Of a DNA stretch of 10,724 nucleotides, positions 1 through 6,879 are shown piece after piece. The notes below the pieces were generated by a model. That model did not search any database. It saw only the letters and a program-made list of their open reading frames with translations, and was not told the DNA's origin. The stretch is from the NCBI GenBank assembly GCA_023443145.1, contig JAEZVS010000040.1, positions 1 to 10,724 on the forward strand, read 5' to 3'. The DNA is from Bacillota bacterium (lineage in GTDB: Bacteria > Bacillota > Peptococcia > Peptococcales > Peptococcaceae). Numbering within the stretch: the stretch's first letter is position 1; each line of letters opens with the position of its first letter. The position numbers were made by a program, and so were the translations under genes.

Positions 1-753
1 CTTGTAGTCTTTGTTCATATTGATGACCTGCACATCCAGCTCCTGCAGTTCGTTTAAAATATCCAGGCCGCGGCGTCCGCGGTTGCGTTTTAAAAGATCT
101 GAAGAATCGGCAATGTGGCGCAATTCATCCAATACAAACTGTGAAATAACCAACGGGCCTTCCAAAAATCCTGTGCGGGCAATATCCACAATGCGCCCGT
201 CAATAATCACCGACGTATCCAACACCTTGGCACGGCCCATATCGGGTACAGGTTCCGCCTCCGTCACCTGTTGACGCGTTTCACGGCGGTTTCTCACCAA
301 ATTGACAATGGATTCGGGCAACGCAGCCAATGTATCACGCCAATGATAGCCCAATGATGTGCCCAAATAGCCCAGGAACACCGTAATGAAAACAGGCATA
401 TACGGGCCCACAACCGGCAAACTTTTGACCGCACTGGACACCAAGGTGGCCACCACCAAACCGGCAATCAGACCCAATGTGCCTGAAACCAATCCCTTAA
501 AAGGAATATTAGACAAGCGCTGTTCTAAAAAGCGCGCCAGATGCACAATGCCTTTTAACATGGGCCGAGCCAACACAATGCCAATCAGAGCAAATAATAA
601 TGAAAAAATAATGCCAACCCCAATTGACACCGCATATATATCCGGCAGCACGGACAACGGTTGCAACAACGTCCGATAAACGGCCTGTCCGGCAAAATAG
701 CCCGAAATCAGACCAATTAAAGCTGCCGTCACTCGTATGATTTTTAATGGCAT
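1..753 (-). CDS. yacL: YacL-type membrane PIN/TRAM-domain protein, 3' end missing
   Basis: The 251 visible codons are the N-terminal part of a YacL-family protein (about 360 residues in Bacillus); the reading frame is open at the window edge. About four hydrophobic segments (near residues 6-24, 41-62, 88-106 and 119-136) would anchor it in the membrane. A PIN nuclease-like domain follows, starting at LDTSVIIDGRI (residues 178-188), whose D179 matches the first metal-binding Asp of PIN domains, and continuing through FVLDEL (206-211). The expected C-terminal TRAM RNA-binding domain lies outside the window. The start ATG is at 753-751, six bases or so behind a strong AGGAGGT (761-767). It lies 112 bp downstream of disA with no terminator between, so it is probably co-transcribed with radA-disA, as in Bacillus. 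Its cellular role is not established; RNA cleavage is inferred from the fold only. Confidence 0.9.
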   Translation of the reverse strand, partial: MPLKIIRVTAALIGLISGYFAGQAVYRTLLQPLSVLPDIYAVSIGVGIIFSLLFALIGIVLARPMLKGIVHLARFLEQRLSNIPFKGLVSGTLGLIAGLVVATLVSSAVKSLPVVGPYMPVFITVFLGYLGTSLGYHWRDTLAALPESIVNLVRNRRETRQQVTEAEPVPDMGRAKVLDTSVIIDGRIVDIARTGFLEGPLVISQFVLDELRHIADSSDLLKRNRGRRGLDILNELQELDVQVINMNKDYK

Positions 754-865
754 ACGGTTCACCTCCTTTCAAGAAAATGTGCCGCCTTCCAATAAATGCA
801 AAGGCTACTTCACAAAAATCGTCATAAAGTCATACACGTGATACACCGGCGAACACGGCACACAC

Positions 866-1957
866 TTATGTCCAATGACGCTCCACCATTATTTGGGCAC
901 GCAGCCGCTCCAAACCGGTGGTGATTTGCTGCGCCCGAGCCGGACCCACGCCTTCCACTTCATCCAGACGCTCCATAGTGGCTGAGATGAGATTGGAAAG
1001 GGTCCCGAAGTCTTCTACCAGATTGGCGATAACCGAAGCCGGCAAACGGGGAATTTTATGCAACAGCCGATAGCCTCGCGAACTTAAGGTGTTGCGCTTC
1101 TTTTTACCGGAGAAACCGTCATAGCCCAAAATATTGGCAAGGCGTTCCATATCCAGCAAATCTTCATTTTCCAGCCGGCGCAGACGTGCCACCGCCTGAT
1201 CAATTTGCTCTTCCACATCACGATCTGCTGAAAAGAGCATATAATCCTTGATGGTGAGACGTTCTTCCGCATCCACATTAGACGACAGTTCATCGGCCTG
1301 CATTTTAATGAGACGGCTCTCCTGCCCCAGCTCGGTAATGTAAAGATGCAATTCCTGTTCCACCCGCTTGAACATTTCCGCACGCTGAACCACCGTTAAC
1401 ACATCTTCCAAATTGGCGGCGCCGTCAAATTCTTGCAAAGACAGACGCAACTGAGCTTCACCCAGCACATTTTTATATTTCTCTAAGGTTTCCACCGCCA
1501 AATTGGCCATATTGAGCAAAGCATTGGTTTCACGCAGCACATAGCGGGTGTTCCCTTTAAACAAGGTGATCAAGCGCCGCCGCTGAGAAATGGAAATCAC
1601 CAACACACTGTTTTCCCGGGCGGTCTGTTCCGCTGTGCGGTGACGAATGCCCGTCTCGGAGGAAGGGATGGATGGATTGGGATTTAAGTGCACATTGGCG
1701 CGCATGATGCGTCCAATATCGGCAGTGATTAAAATGGCGCCGTCCATTTTGGCCAACTCATAAAGGTGGGCGGGCGTATACGGTGCGTTGATATCAAAAC
1801 CACCCACGCCCAATACATCCAGCTTTTCTTCTTCGGCAATGACAATGAGTCCGCCGCTGTTGGCGCGCAGCACATGATCCAGCCCTTCTCTCAAGTCGGT
1901 GCCCGGCGCCGTCATGCGCAGCAAATTAATCAGCACTTCATCGTGTTGTTGTTTCAT
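866..1957 (-). CDS. disA: DNA integrity scanning protein DisA (diadenylate cyclase)
   Basis: DisA condenses two ATP into cyclic di-AMP while scanning DNA; in Bacillus, branched recombination intermediates lower its activity. The protein is 363 aa, close to the usual family length of about 360. The N-terminal DAC domain carries the DGA motif at residues 72-74 and the TGIRHRTAE motif at 102-110 with the RHR nucleotide-binding residues 105-107, so the active site looks intact. A helical linker (about 150-300) leads to the C-terminal helix-hairpin-helix DNA-binding region, with LDEVEGVGPARA at 331-342. The ATG at 1957-1955 overlaps the radA stop (ATGA) and has an AGGGGGA ribosome binding site at 1963-1969 inside the end of radA, pointing to translational coupling. 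Adjacency to radA fits the known physical and functional RadA-DisA interaction in Bacillus. Confidence 0.97.
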   Translation of the reverse strand: MKQQHDEVLINLLRMTAPGTDLREGLDHVLRANSGGLIVIAEEEKLDVLGVGGFDINAPYTPAHLYELAKMDGAILITADIGRIMRANVHLNPNPSIPSSETGIRHRTAEQTARENSVLVISISQRRRLITLFKGNTRYVLRETNALLNMANLAVETLEKYKNVLGEAQLRLSLQEFDGAANLEDVLTVVQRAEMFKRVEQELHLYITELGQESRLIKMQADELSSNVDAEERLTIKDYMLFSADRDVEEQIDQAVARLRRLENEDLLDMERLANILGYDGFSGKKKRNTLSSRGYRLLHKIPRLPASVIANLVEDFGTLSNLISATMERLDEVEGVGPARAQQITTGLERLRAQIMVERHWT

Positions 1958-3315
1958 GCATGTCCCCCTAAAATATGTACGGCTTCAGTTAATTGTTTGA
2001 TGCCTAAAAGCGTCATCCCCGATGTATTTGCGTTGTGCTGTGCCGGTACCAGCGCACGGCCAAAACCCAAATGTTTGGCTTCTTCCAAAGCGCGATCCAG
2101 CTGCGGCACGCGGCGCACTTCACCGGTGAGACCTATTTCGCCTAAAAAAACCATGTCTTCCGGCAAGGGACGATCATGATAAGCCGATAAAATGGCCATG
2201 GCGATGGCCAAATCGGCAGACGGCGCATCCACATCCAATCCGCCGGCAATATTGACATACACATCCTGATTGCCCAAACGGAGCCCCAAACGCTTTTCCA
2301 GCACGGCCAGAAGCATAGAAAGACGGCTATAGTCGGCGCCGGTGGCACTGCGATAAGGCTTTGCAAATACCGTAGGCGCCACCAAGGCCTGTACCTCAAC
2401 CAGAATCGGCCGACAGCCTTCAACCACCGCCGTCACCGACGACCCCGGCACTGCGTCGCCCCGTTCCGATAAAAACAATGCGGAAGGGTTCTCCACGGCC
2501 ACCAGCCCATCAGACTGCATATCAAAAATACCGATTTCGTTGGTGGAGCCAAAGCGATTTTTAAACGCCCGCAACATACGGTGATTGGATTGTCGATCCC
2601 CTTCAAAATAAAGCACTGCATCCACCATATGTTCCAATACACGAGGGCCCGCCACAGCCCCTTCTTTGGTCACATGCCCAATCAGCACCGTAGCAATGCC
2701 CAATCCTTTTGCCCAATTTAAGGCAAAAGTCGCTACCTGACGCAATTGTGTGACACTGCCCGGCGCTGAAGACACTGCCCCGTCATAGACGGTTTGAATG
2801 GAATCAAGCACAATCAACGCGGGACGCATACGCCGAATGGCGGCATCGATTTTAGAAAGATCGGTTTCTGTAAGTAAATGAATATTGGCATCCAGTGTCT
2901 TTAGGCGTTCCGCGCGATTGCGAATCTGGCCCTTGGACTCTTCTCCGGAAATATAAAGCACCGCACCGGAAACACGAATTTGCGCACAAAGCTGCATGGT
3001 CAGCGTTGATTTTCCAATGCCCGGATCACCGGCCAGCAAGATGAGTGACCCTTTTACCAAACCGCCACCCAGCACCCGATCCAATTCGGATATACCGGTG
3101 TGGAGCCGTTCACCTTCTTCTGTGGACACCGACGATAAAAGCATCGCTTCGCCGCCGGCCACAGCAGGCCGGGCTTGTCCTTTGAGATCAACGGCCACCA
3201 CCGGCACTTCTTCTTCAAAACTGTTCCAGTGTTTACAAGCCGGACACTGTCCCAACCATTGGGCAGACACATGGCCGCAATTGCTACAGACGTATGTTTT
3301 TTTTACCTTGGCCAT
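1954..3315 (-). CDS. radA: DNA repair protein RadA (Sms), branch-migration ATPase
   Basis: RadA is a RecA-like, Lon-related hexameric helicase that extends and processes recombination intermediates during repair and transformation. The 453-aa product is full length. An N-terminal zinc finger has C10, C13, C24 and C27. The ATPase core has Walker A GDPGIGKST (96-104), a Walker B-like strand LIVLDSIQT (167-175, D171) and the RadA-specific KNRFG motif (252-256). The C-terminal third (about 290-453) is the Lon-protease-like domain, with the stretches VYVNIAGGLDVDAPSADLA and FLGEIGLTGEVRRV; it lacks an obvious protease role, as in other RadA proteins. The start ATG (3315-3313) follows a GGGGAGGTG ribosome binding site at 3321-3329. 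It overlaps disA by 4 bp. In Bacillus clpC sits directly upstream, but here a terminator and an xre gene do. Confidence 0.98.
   Translation of the reverse strand: MAKVKKTYVCSNCGHVSAQWLGQCPACKHWNSFEEEVPVVAVDLKGQARPAVAGGEAMLLSSVSTEEGERLHTGISELDRVLGGGLVKGSLILLAGDPGIGKSTLTMQLCAQIRVSGAVLYISGEESKGQIRNRAERLKTLDANIHLLTETDLSKIDAAIRRMRPALIVLDSIQTVYDGAVSSAPGSVTQLRQVATFALNWAKGLGIATVLIGHVTKEGAVAGPRVLEHMVDAVLYFEGDRQSNHRMLRAFKNRFGSTNEIGIFDMQSDGLVAVENPSALFLSERGDAVPGSSVTAVVEGCRPILVEVQALVAPTVFAKPYRSATGADYSRLSMLLAVLEKRLGLRLGNQDVYVNIAGGLDVDAPSADLAIAMAILSAYHDRPLPEDMVFLGEIGLTGEVRRVPQLDRALEEAKHLGFGRALVPAQHNANTSGMTLLGIKQLTEAVHILGGHA
1963..1969 (-). promoter_or_regulatory. Ribosome binding site of disA inside radA
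   Basis: AGGGGGA on the minus strand, five bases before the disA ATG and within the last codons of radA. It supports the chosen disA start and a radA-disA co-translated pair. Confidence 0.8.
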
Positions 3316-3338
3316 GAGCCCACCTCCCCAAGCTTATT

Positions 3339-3446
3339 TTACTGTATTTCTTGCGTGATTGCCACCGCAAATTGGCGGTTAAACCATTGATAAATCTTTC
3401 GTTTTAATGAAAAAATTCTATCTGAAAATGGATCGTCCAAAAACAT
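3339..3446 (-). CDS. Possible 35-codon small ORF before radA
   Basis: On the minus strand an ATG at 3446-3444 opens a 35-codon frame ending in TAA at 3341-3339, just upstream of the radA ribosome binding site. An AAAGG lies nine bases before the ATG. The predicted peptide begins MFLDDPFSDR and ends in ITQEIQ, with a basic aromatic centre (LKRKIYQWFNRQF). The frame stays open upstream of the ATG for about ten more codons, so this could also be the tail of a decayed gene. A hairpin (3418-3455) overlaps its start. I do not recognise the product. It could be a leader peptide, a gene remnant or chance; no homology can be checked here. Confidence 0.25.
   Translation of the reverse strand: MFLDDPFSDRIFSLKRKIYQWFNRQFAVAITQEIQ
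3345..3374 (-). promoter_or_regulatory. Weak candidate promoter for radA
   Basis: TTGCGG, an 18-base spacer and TACAGT on the minus strand, ending about 30 bases before the radA ATG. Both boxes deviate from the sigma-A consensus, so this is tentative. The upstream terminator at 3486-3520 means radA should need its own promoter somewhere in this gap. Confidence 0.3.
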
Positions 3447-3455
3447 CTCAGATAG
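3418..3455 (-). repeat. Inverted repeat upstream of radA, terminator- or attenuator-like
   Basis: Arms CTATCTGA (minus strand, 3455-3448) and TCAGATAG (3425-3418) are perfect 8-bp complements. The pairing can extend inward with GATG against CATTT. On the minus strand the second arm is followed by GAATTTTTT, the layout of an intrinsic terminator. It overlaps the first codons of the possible small ORF, so it could be a radA leader attenuator or an old terminator. Function is inferred only. Confidence 0.45.
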
Positions 3456-3485
3456 CCTTTGCTGCTTAAAAATAATATCTTAGGA

Positions 3486-3520
3486 TAAAAAAAGAGAAGC
3501 ACATCCAAAGATGGCTTCTT
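3486..3520 (-). terminator. Intrinsic terminator after the xre gene (possibly bidirectional)
   Basis: The stem is GAAGC-CATC pairing with GATG-GCTTC with a single bulged base and a four-base loop. On the minus strand a run of seven T follows (3493-3487). It lies about 35 bases after the xre stop codon. On the plus strand the same stem is followed by five T, so it could also work in that direction, although I see no plus-strand gene leading into it. Confidence 0.8.
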
Positions 3521-3554
3521 TTTATGCGCCGTTGCTTTGCAGCGACAGCGCAAA

Positions 3555-3788
3555 TTATTTATCTTCTTCCAACGATACGATGGCCAGCGTTTTGCCCAAA
3601 GGTGCCAACACCTTCAAAATGGTGGTGAGCTGGGGATCGGTCAGACCGCGTTCCATACGAGCAATCACAGGCTGTTTTACACCGCATGCGGCTTCAATGT
3701 TTTTTTGCGTCATGTTTAAATCACGACGGGTTTTTAAAATTTCATGTACCAGCTTTTGTTTGGTTTCGTAAATAGCGTCATTGGTCAT
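3555..3788 (-). CDS. Small XRE-family helix-turn-helix regulator
   Basis: This 77-aa protein is almost entirely a Cro/C1-type DNA-binding domain. The helix-turn-helix covers about residues 26-50: MTQKNIEAACGVKQPVIARM fits the recognition-helix pattern and is followed by the family's ERG-PQL turn (46-54). The tail LGKTLAIVSLEE resembles the C-terminal strand of HigA-type antitoxins. I chose the ATG at 3788-3786 because AGAGGAAGG (3798-3806) sits nine bases before it; a TTG three codons earlier would have no room for a ribosome binding site. It stands alone between two terminators, with its own likely promoter. No RelE/HigB-type toxin gene lies on either side, so it is either a free-standing regulator or an orphan antitoxin. 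Its targets are unknown. Confidence 0.85.
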   Translation of the reverse strand: MTNDAIYETKQKLVHEILKTRRDLNMTQKNIEAACGVKQPVIARMERGLTDPQLTTILKVLAPLGKTLAIVSLEEDK

Positions 3789-3890
3789 GTTTATCAACCT
3801 TCCTCTGTATTTTTTCTAAAACATCTGATGGGTTTGATTCCGAACATCTTATAATTATAGCTTATATAGAATCTACAACCATGCCTATAT

Positions 3891-3919
3891 TTTGAACGAT
3901 GATGGCCATGTTGTCAAGT
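3891..3919 (-). promoter_or_regulatory. Candidate promoter of the xre gene
   Basis: A perfect TTGACA (3919-3914), a 17-base spacer and CAAAAT (3896-3891) on the minus strand, about 100 bases before the start codon. A TATAAT lies nearer the gene (3859-3854) but has no good -35 box. The gap lies between the prfB terminator and xre, so the xre promoter is expected here. Confidence 0.45.
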
Positions 3920-3991
3920 ATAAACGAATCAGCAAGTCTCATTTATTGCGGTCCACTGTTCATTTTTTTGAAATCCCTGGCCTGTCTGCAC

Positions 3992-4022
3992 AAAAAAGCC
4001 TCGCCCTCACAAGTGGCGAGGC
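3992..4022 (-). terminator. Intrinsic terminator of prfB
   Basis: A perfect 8-bp stem (GCCTCGCC pairing with GGCGAGGC), a nine-base loop and six T on the minus strand, starting 14 bases after the prfB stop codon. It closes the membrane protein-prfB unit. Confidence 0.92.
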
Positions 4023-4035
4023 AGTTCTATTATGA

Positions 4036-5157
4036 TTATTTTCTGTCTTCACTTCGAGAAAGCTGCTTGGCAGCTTCCCGCTTAAGCCAGGCATTGATGA
4101 ATTCATCCAGATCCCCGTCCATCACCGCCTGCACATTGCCTTTTTCCGCATTGGTGCGATGGTCTTTCACCATCGAATAAGGATGGAATACATAGGAGCG
4201 AATTTGTGAACCCCAGCCAATCTCCTGTTGCTCTCCATGGAGCTTGGCAATTTTTTCTTCCTGCTCCTTGATTTTCTTCTCCACTAATCGGCTGGTGAGC
4301 ATCTTCATCGCCGTGGCACGGTTCTGAATCTGCGAGCGTTCGCTTTGGCACTGCACCACAATGCCTGTGGGAATATGTGTAATCCGCACCGCCGATTCTG
4401 TTTTATTCAAGTGCTGTCCGCCGGCTCCGGTTGAACGATAGGTGTCCACATTCAGATCTTTCGGGTCAATATCAATGTCCGTATCGGCTTCCACCTCGGG
4501 CATGACCTCCACCGCCGAAAAAGATGTGTGCCGGCGTCCGGAAGAGTCAAAAGGTGAAATGCGCACCATACGGTGCACACCTTTTTCCGCCTTAAGATAC
4601 CCATAGGCGTTTTCACCTGCCACCAAAATGGTGGCGCTTTTTAGGCCCGCCTCATCGCCATCCAAATAATCGAGAATTGTGACCTTATAGCCGTGGCGCT
4701 CGCAATAACGGATATACATCCGATAGAGCATTTCTGCCCAATCTTGGCTTTCGGTACCGCCCGCACCGGGATGAATGGTTAAAATGGCATTGTTGTTGTC
4801 ATACTCGCCATTCATAATCGTTTCCAGCTCAAAGGCTTCCAGTTCGCCGGCGGCTTCGTTTAAAAGAGCTGTCACTTCATTTTGATCCAATTCATCATCG
4901 GAATACAGTTCGAACATCACATCAATATCATCAATTTTTTCGGCCAAATCTTCATAGCGCAAAAGTTTACCTTCCAGGCTTTTTTTCTCCTGCATCACTT
5001 TTTGCGCCGCTTCCGGATCACTCCAAAAATCCGGCGCCGAAATCTGTTCCATGATGGCTGCAATCTTCTCGCGACGGCCATCTAAATCTAAGGCATCTGC
5101 CAAGTTCTTTAATCGTTCTTTGGCTTCTTGAAACTGCTTGTGTACTTCGTAGTCCAT
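4036..5157 (-). CDS. prfB: Peptide chain release factor 2 (RF2), no programmed frameshift
   Basis: RF2 recognises UGA and UAA stop codons and triggers peptide release on the ribosome. The product is 373 aa (E. coli RF2 is 365). It has the N-terminal helical region (about 1-110), the stop-codon-reading tripeptide SPF at 201-203, which is diagnostic of RF2 rather than RF1, and the catalytic GGQ at 246-248 within STGAGGQHLN. The start is the ATG at 5157-5155 (protein MDYEVHKQF), because GGAGG (5164-5168) lies six bases upstream; a 20-codon extension upstream has no such site. The frame is continuous where most bacteria have an in-frame UGA and a +1 shift: residues LADALDLDG (19-27) are read directly, so UGA-dependent autoregulation appears absent. 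Upstream is an unknown membrane protein with no terminator between; a terminator follows. Confidence 0.97.
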   Translation of the reverse strand: MDYEVHKQFQEAKERLKNLADALDLDGRREKIAAIMEQISAPDFWSDPEAAQKVMQEKKSLEGKLLRYEDLAEKIDDIDVMFELYSDDELDQNEVTALLNEAAGELEAFELETIMNGEYDNNNAILTIHPGAGGTESQDWAEMLYRMYIRYCERHGYKVTILDYLDGDEAGLKSATILVAGENAYGYLKAEKGVHRMVRISPFDSSGRRHTSFSAVEVMPEVEADTDIDIDPKDLNVDTYRSTGAGGQHLNKTESAVRITHIPTGIVVQCQSERSQIQNRATAMKMLTSRLVEKKIKEQEEKIAKLHGEQQEIGWGSQIRSYVFHPYSMVKDHRTNAEKGNVQAVMDGDLDEFINAWLKREAAKQLSRSEDRK

Positions 5158-5188
5158 GGTTTTCCTCCACTCATGATTCGTCTTATTC

Positions 5189-5217
5189 ATCTTAATGCAT
5201 TTGCGTCCGATACGCAA
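5189..5217 (-). promoter_or_regulatory. Weak candidate promoter for prfB with overlapping palindrome
   Basis: TTGCGT, a 17-base spacer and TAAGAT on the minus strand, ending about 30 bases before the prfB ATG. The -35 overlaps a short inverted repeat (ACGCA, three bases, TGCGT; 5212-5224). Both boxes are imperfect, so prfB may instead be read from the promoter upstream of the membrane protein gene. Confidence 0.3.
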
Positions 5218-5257
5218 TATGCGTCATACCCGGACCCTAGAAGGCACAAGAGACGGT

Positions 5258-5941
5258 TTATTGACCATCCGCTAAGAGCTTGTCTTTCAGCGGATCTTCC
5301 AAAAACACGCTGAAGGCAGTAATGGCCACATACTTTGTTTGATTAATGGTAACGTGCATCTCTAAAGTGGCCACAGGAATGCCCAGGTCTTTTTGTTCTC
5401 TGAGTTTTTCATCGTCAAAATCAAATGAAAGTTTCCCCTCATCGTTGGTTAGTTTCCCTTTCTGCTGATCAATGAGATGGTCCGAATCCAAATGGCCGCT
5501 ATCATAAAGACGCAGATGATAGCTTCCGCCGGAACTTTTCAGATTATTAAAGACTTGATCTTGAAAAACCGGCATGATTGTTTTACCCTCGCTCACCAAC
5601 AGTCTGGGCATATCACCTTCCAAATTCGGCGCCACAGTTTCCCAAAGATCCGCTTTTTCTCGCGCTGAAAGCGCATTCCAATCTGCCTCGGGCATCGTGC
5701 GGGTAATGGCACGGGACGGAGTGGCGTTCGGCAAGAAGAGCTGGGTTTGCACACCATCTTCAGACGGCACCACCCGCTCCTCCACCGGGGTCGGCTGCAG
5801 CGAACGCCAAAGAAACGCTGCACCGATGCAAATAACCCCCAACAAAATCAGTATTGCAATAATCACCCAACGCAGCTTACCGAATTTTTTCTTTGTCCGC
5901 TCCTCTTCTTGGTGCCGCATATGTCGATTTGTTCGGTTCAT
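5258..5941 (-). CDS. Unknown single-pass membrane protein with extracytoplasmic domain
   Basis: I do not recognise this 227-aa protein. It has a short basic, charged N-terminus (EEERTKKKFGK, residues 12-22), one strongly hydrophobic helix (about 24-46), and a roughly 180-residue acidic, soluble C-terminal part. Positive charges before the helix predict the large domain outside the cell, like an uncleaved signal anchor. The soluble part has no cysteines and no catalytic motif that I can name. I chose the ATG at 5941-5939 because AAGGGGG (5948-5954) sits six bases upstream; longer starts have no ribosome binding site. It is preceded by an extended -10 promoter and followed 100 bp later by prfB without a terminator, so the two are likely co-transcribed, though a functional link is not implied. 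Confidence 0.8.
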   Translation of the reverse strand: MNRTNRHMRHQEEERTKKKFGKLRWVIIAILILLGVICIGAAFLWRSLQPTPVEERVVPSEDGVQTQLFLPNATPSRAITRTMPEADWNALSAREKADLWETVAPNLEGDMPRLLVSEGKTIMPVFQDQVFNNLKSSGGSYHLRLYDSGHLDSDHLIDQQKGKLTNDEGKLSFDFDDEKLREQKDLGIPVATLEMHVTINQTKYVAITAFSVFLEDPLKDKLLADGQ

Positions 5942-6018
5942 AACAATCCCCCTTTTCCTACATGATACACGCATGTTGACAGCATCACATCTACCATCCT
6001 TTATCGGCATTTTTGATG

Positions 6019-6027
6019 ATTATACCA
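6019..6027 (-). promoter_or_regulatory. Extended -10 promoter of the membrane protein gene
   Basis: TGG-TATAAT on the minus strand: a perfect -10 box with the TGn extension that can compensate for a poor -35. No good -35 hexamer is visible at 16-18 bases. It lies about 78 bases before the ATG, downstream of the terminator at 6074-6101, giving an untranslated leader of roughly 70 bases. Confidence 0.6.
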
Positions 6028-6073
6028 TATCTTACAGGGATCGTACCACAGGAAAGGGACACAGGCTTGCACA

Positions 6074-6101
6074 TAAAAAAACCACGTCGGGAGACGTGGT
6101 T
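6074..6101 (-). terminator. Intrinsic terminator after the two small unknown genes
   Basis: A perfect 9-bp stem (AACCACGTC pairing with GACGTGGTT), a four-base loop and an unbroken T run on the minus strand, 10 bases beyond the stop codon of the 108-aa gene. Confidence 0.95.
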
Positions 6102-6111
6102 GAACCAATGT

Positions 6112-6438
6112 TTACATTTTCTTTTTGGCTTCTTTATAAAGGCGAAGGGCTTCTTTTTTGCTCTTTTTAAGCGCTTTTTTGTTCTTCTTGATCATTTTCT
6201 GAGCCACACGGCTTTTATTATCCGCCAGAGCCAGAAAATCGTGGTCCACAAATGACTCCACTGCCTGTTTTGCCTGCGGCAATACTTTCTTTTTACGCAC
6301 AAACACACTCATCAGCAACATCACCGCAATGGCTGCTGCTGTCAGTGCACCCACCAGCACAATTTTACCATCTACACGCTCCTGTTCGGTTTCGTGAATG
6401 GTTTGGCTGTTTTCATCAAATACATATTGCTCTGCCAT
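6112..6438 (-). CDS. Unknown small membrane protein with lysine-rich tail
   Basis: I do not recognise this 108-aa product. An acidic N-terminal segment (about 1-24) is followed by one hydrophobic helix (about 26-47), then a very basic C-terminal half: from residue 48 on, many Lys residues, including KKNKKALKKSKKE at 84-96. The tail probably forms a charged amphipathic helix or binds nucleic acid or lipid head groups; that is inference. The start is the ATG at 6438-6436, nine bases after AGAGAGG (6448-6454); an earlier ATG at 6447 would abut the ribosome binding site. It follows the 127-aa gene by 28 bp and ends at a strong terminator, so the two form a small operon. Confidence 0.75.
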   Translation of the reverse strand: MAEQYVFDENSQTIHETEQERVDGKIVLVGALTAAAIAVMLLMSVFVRKKKVLPQAKQAVESFVDHDFLALADNKSRVAQKMIKKNKKALKKSKKEALRLYKEAKKKM

Positions 6439-6466
6439 TCGAATCATCCTCTCTTTTTGCACAGTG

Positions 6467-6850
6467 TTAGGCTTCCACCTGATCCACAATCAACAGTATG
6501 CGATTTTTATCCAAATAAGTTTTATACGCACGCAACAAGTCTAAATCCAGTGCATCACGCCCATTGGTGGCGCCTTCAATGAACACGCGATGCTCATTTT
6601 TTAAACGCGCCCATAATTTGAGATTGACTTCGTCAAAATATGGTTTTGGCTCTGCCGGTTCCGGTGCTTCTTCCCCTTCTTCCACTTCCGGCACATCCGG
6701 CTCCACCAGCTTGCCTTCCAGGTATTCACTTAGCGCATACGAAATAGCCAAACTGATGCGGCTGTTGTCCACCTGTTTGGCTTTTAAATCATCCAATCCG
6801 TGCAACAGCGCCACCGGACCATCGTAATGATTATACACAATTCTATACAT
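6467..6850 (-). CDS. Unknown soluble protein with acidic proline-rich linker
   Basis: I do not recognise this 127-aa protein. No signal peptide or membrane helix is visible. Two compact parts (about 1-48, beginning MYRIVYNHYDGP, and about 71-127) are joined by an acidic, Pro/Glu-rich linker at about 50-69 (EEGEEAPEPAEPKP) that is probably disordered. The C-terminal part ends in a hydrophobic strand (RILLIVDQV, 117-125). The ATG at 6850-6848 has AGGAGGAGG (6858-6866) six bases upstream and a near-consensus promoter just before that, suggesting high expression. It leads a two-gene unit with the small membrane protein. Function unknown. Confidence 0.8.
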   Translation of the reverse strand: MYRIVYNHYDGPVALLHGLDDLKAKQVDNSRISLAISYALSEYLEGKLVEPDVPEVEEGEEAPEPAEPKPYFDEVNLKLWARLKNEHRVFIEGATNGRDALDLDLLRAYKTYLDKNRILLIVDQVEA

Positions 6851-6879
6851 TCCCGGCCCTCCTCCTTTTCTTTTACTTT

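Noticed and set aside
509..772. Minus-strand 87-codon frame over the start of yacL
   Set aside because: It is out of frame with the YacL protein, which starts at 753 with a strong ribosome binding site and continues with family-typical sequence to the window edge.
3862..3942. 26-codon minus-strand frame upstream of xre (peptide starting MRLADSFILDNM), considered as a toxin remnant
   Set aside because: Too short, no ribosome binding site, and it overlaps the likely xre promoter region. The resemblance to any family is too weak to call.
5158..5217. 20-codon N-terminal extension of prfB
   Set aside because: No ribosome binding site for the upstream ATG; GGAGG at 5164-5168 fits the internal ATG, and the resulting length matches RF2.
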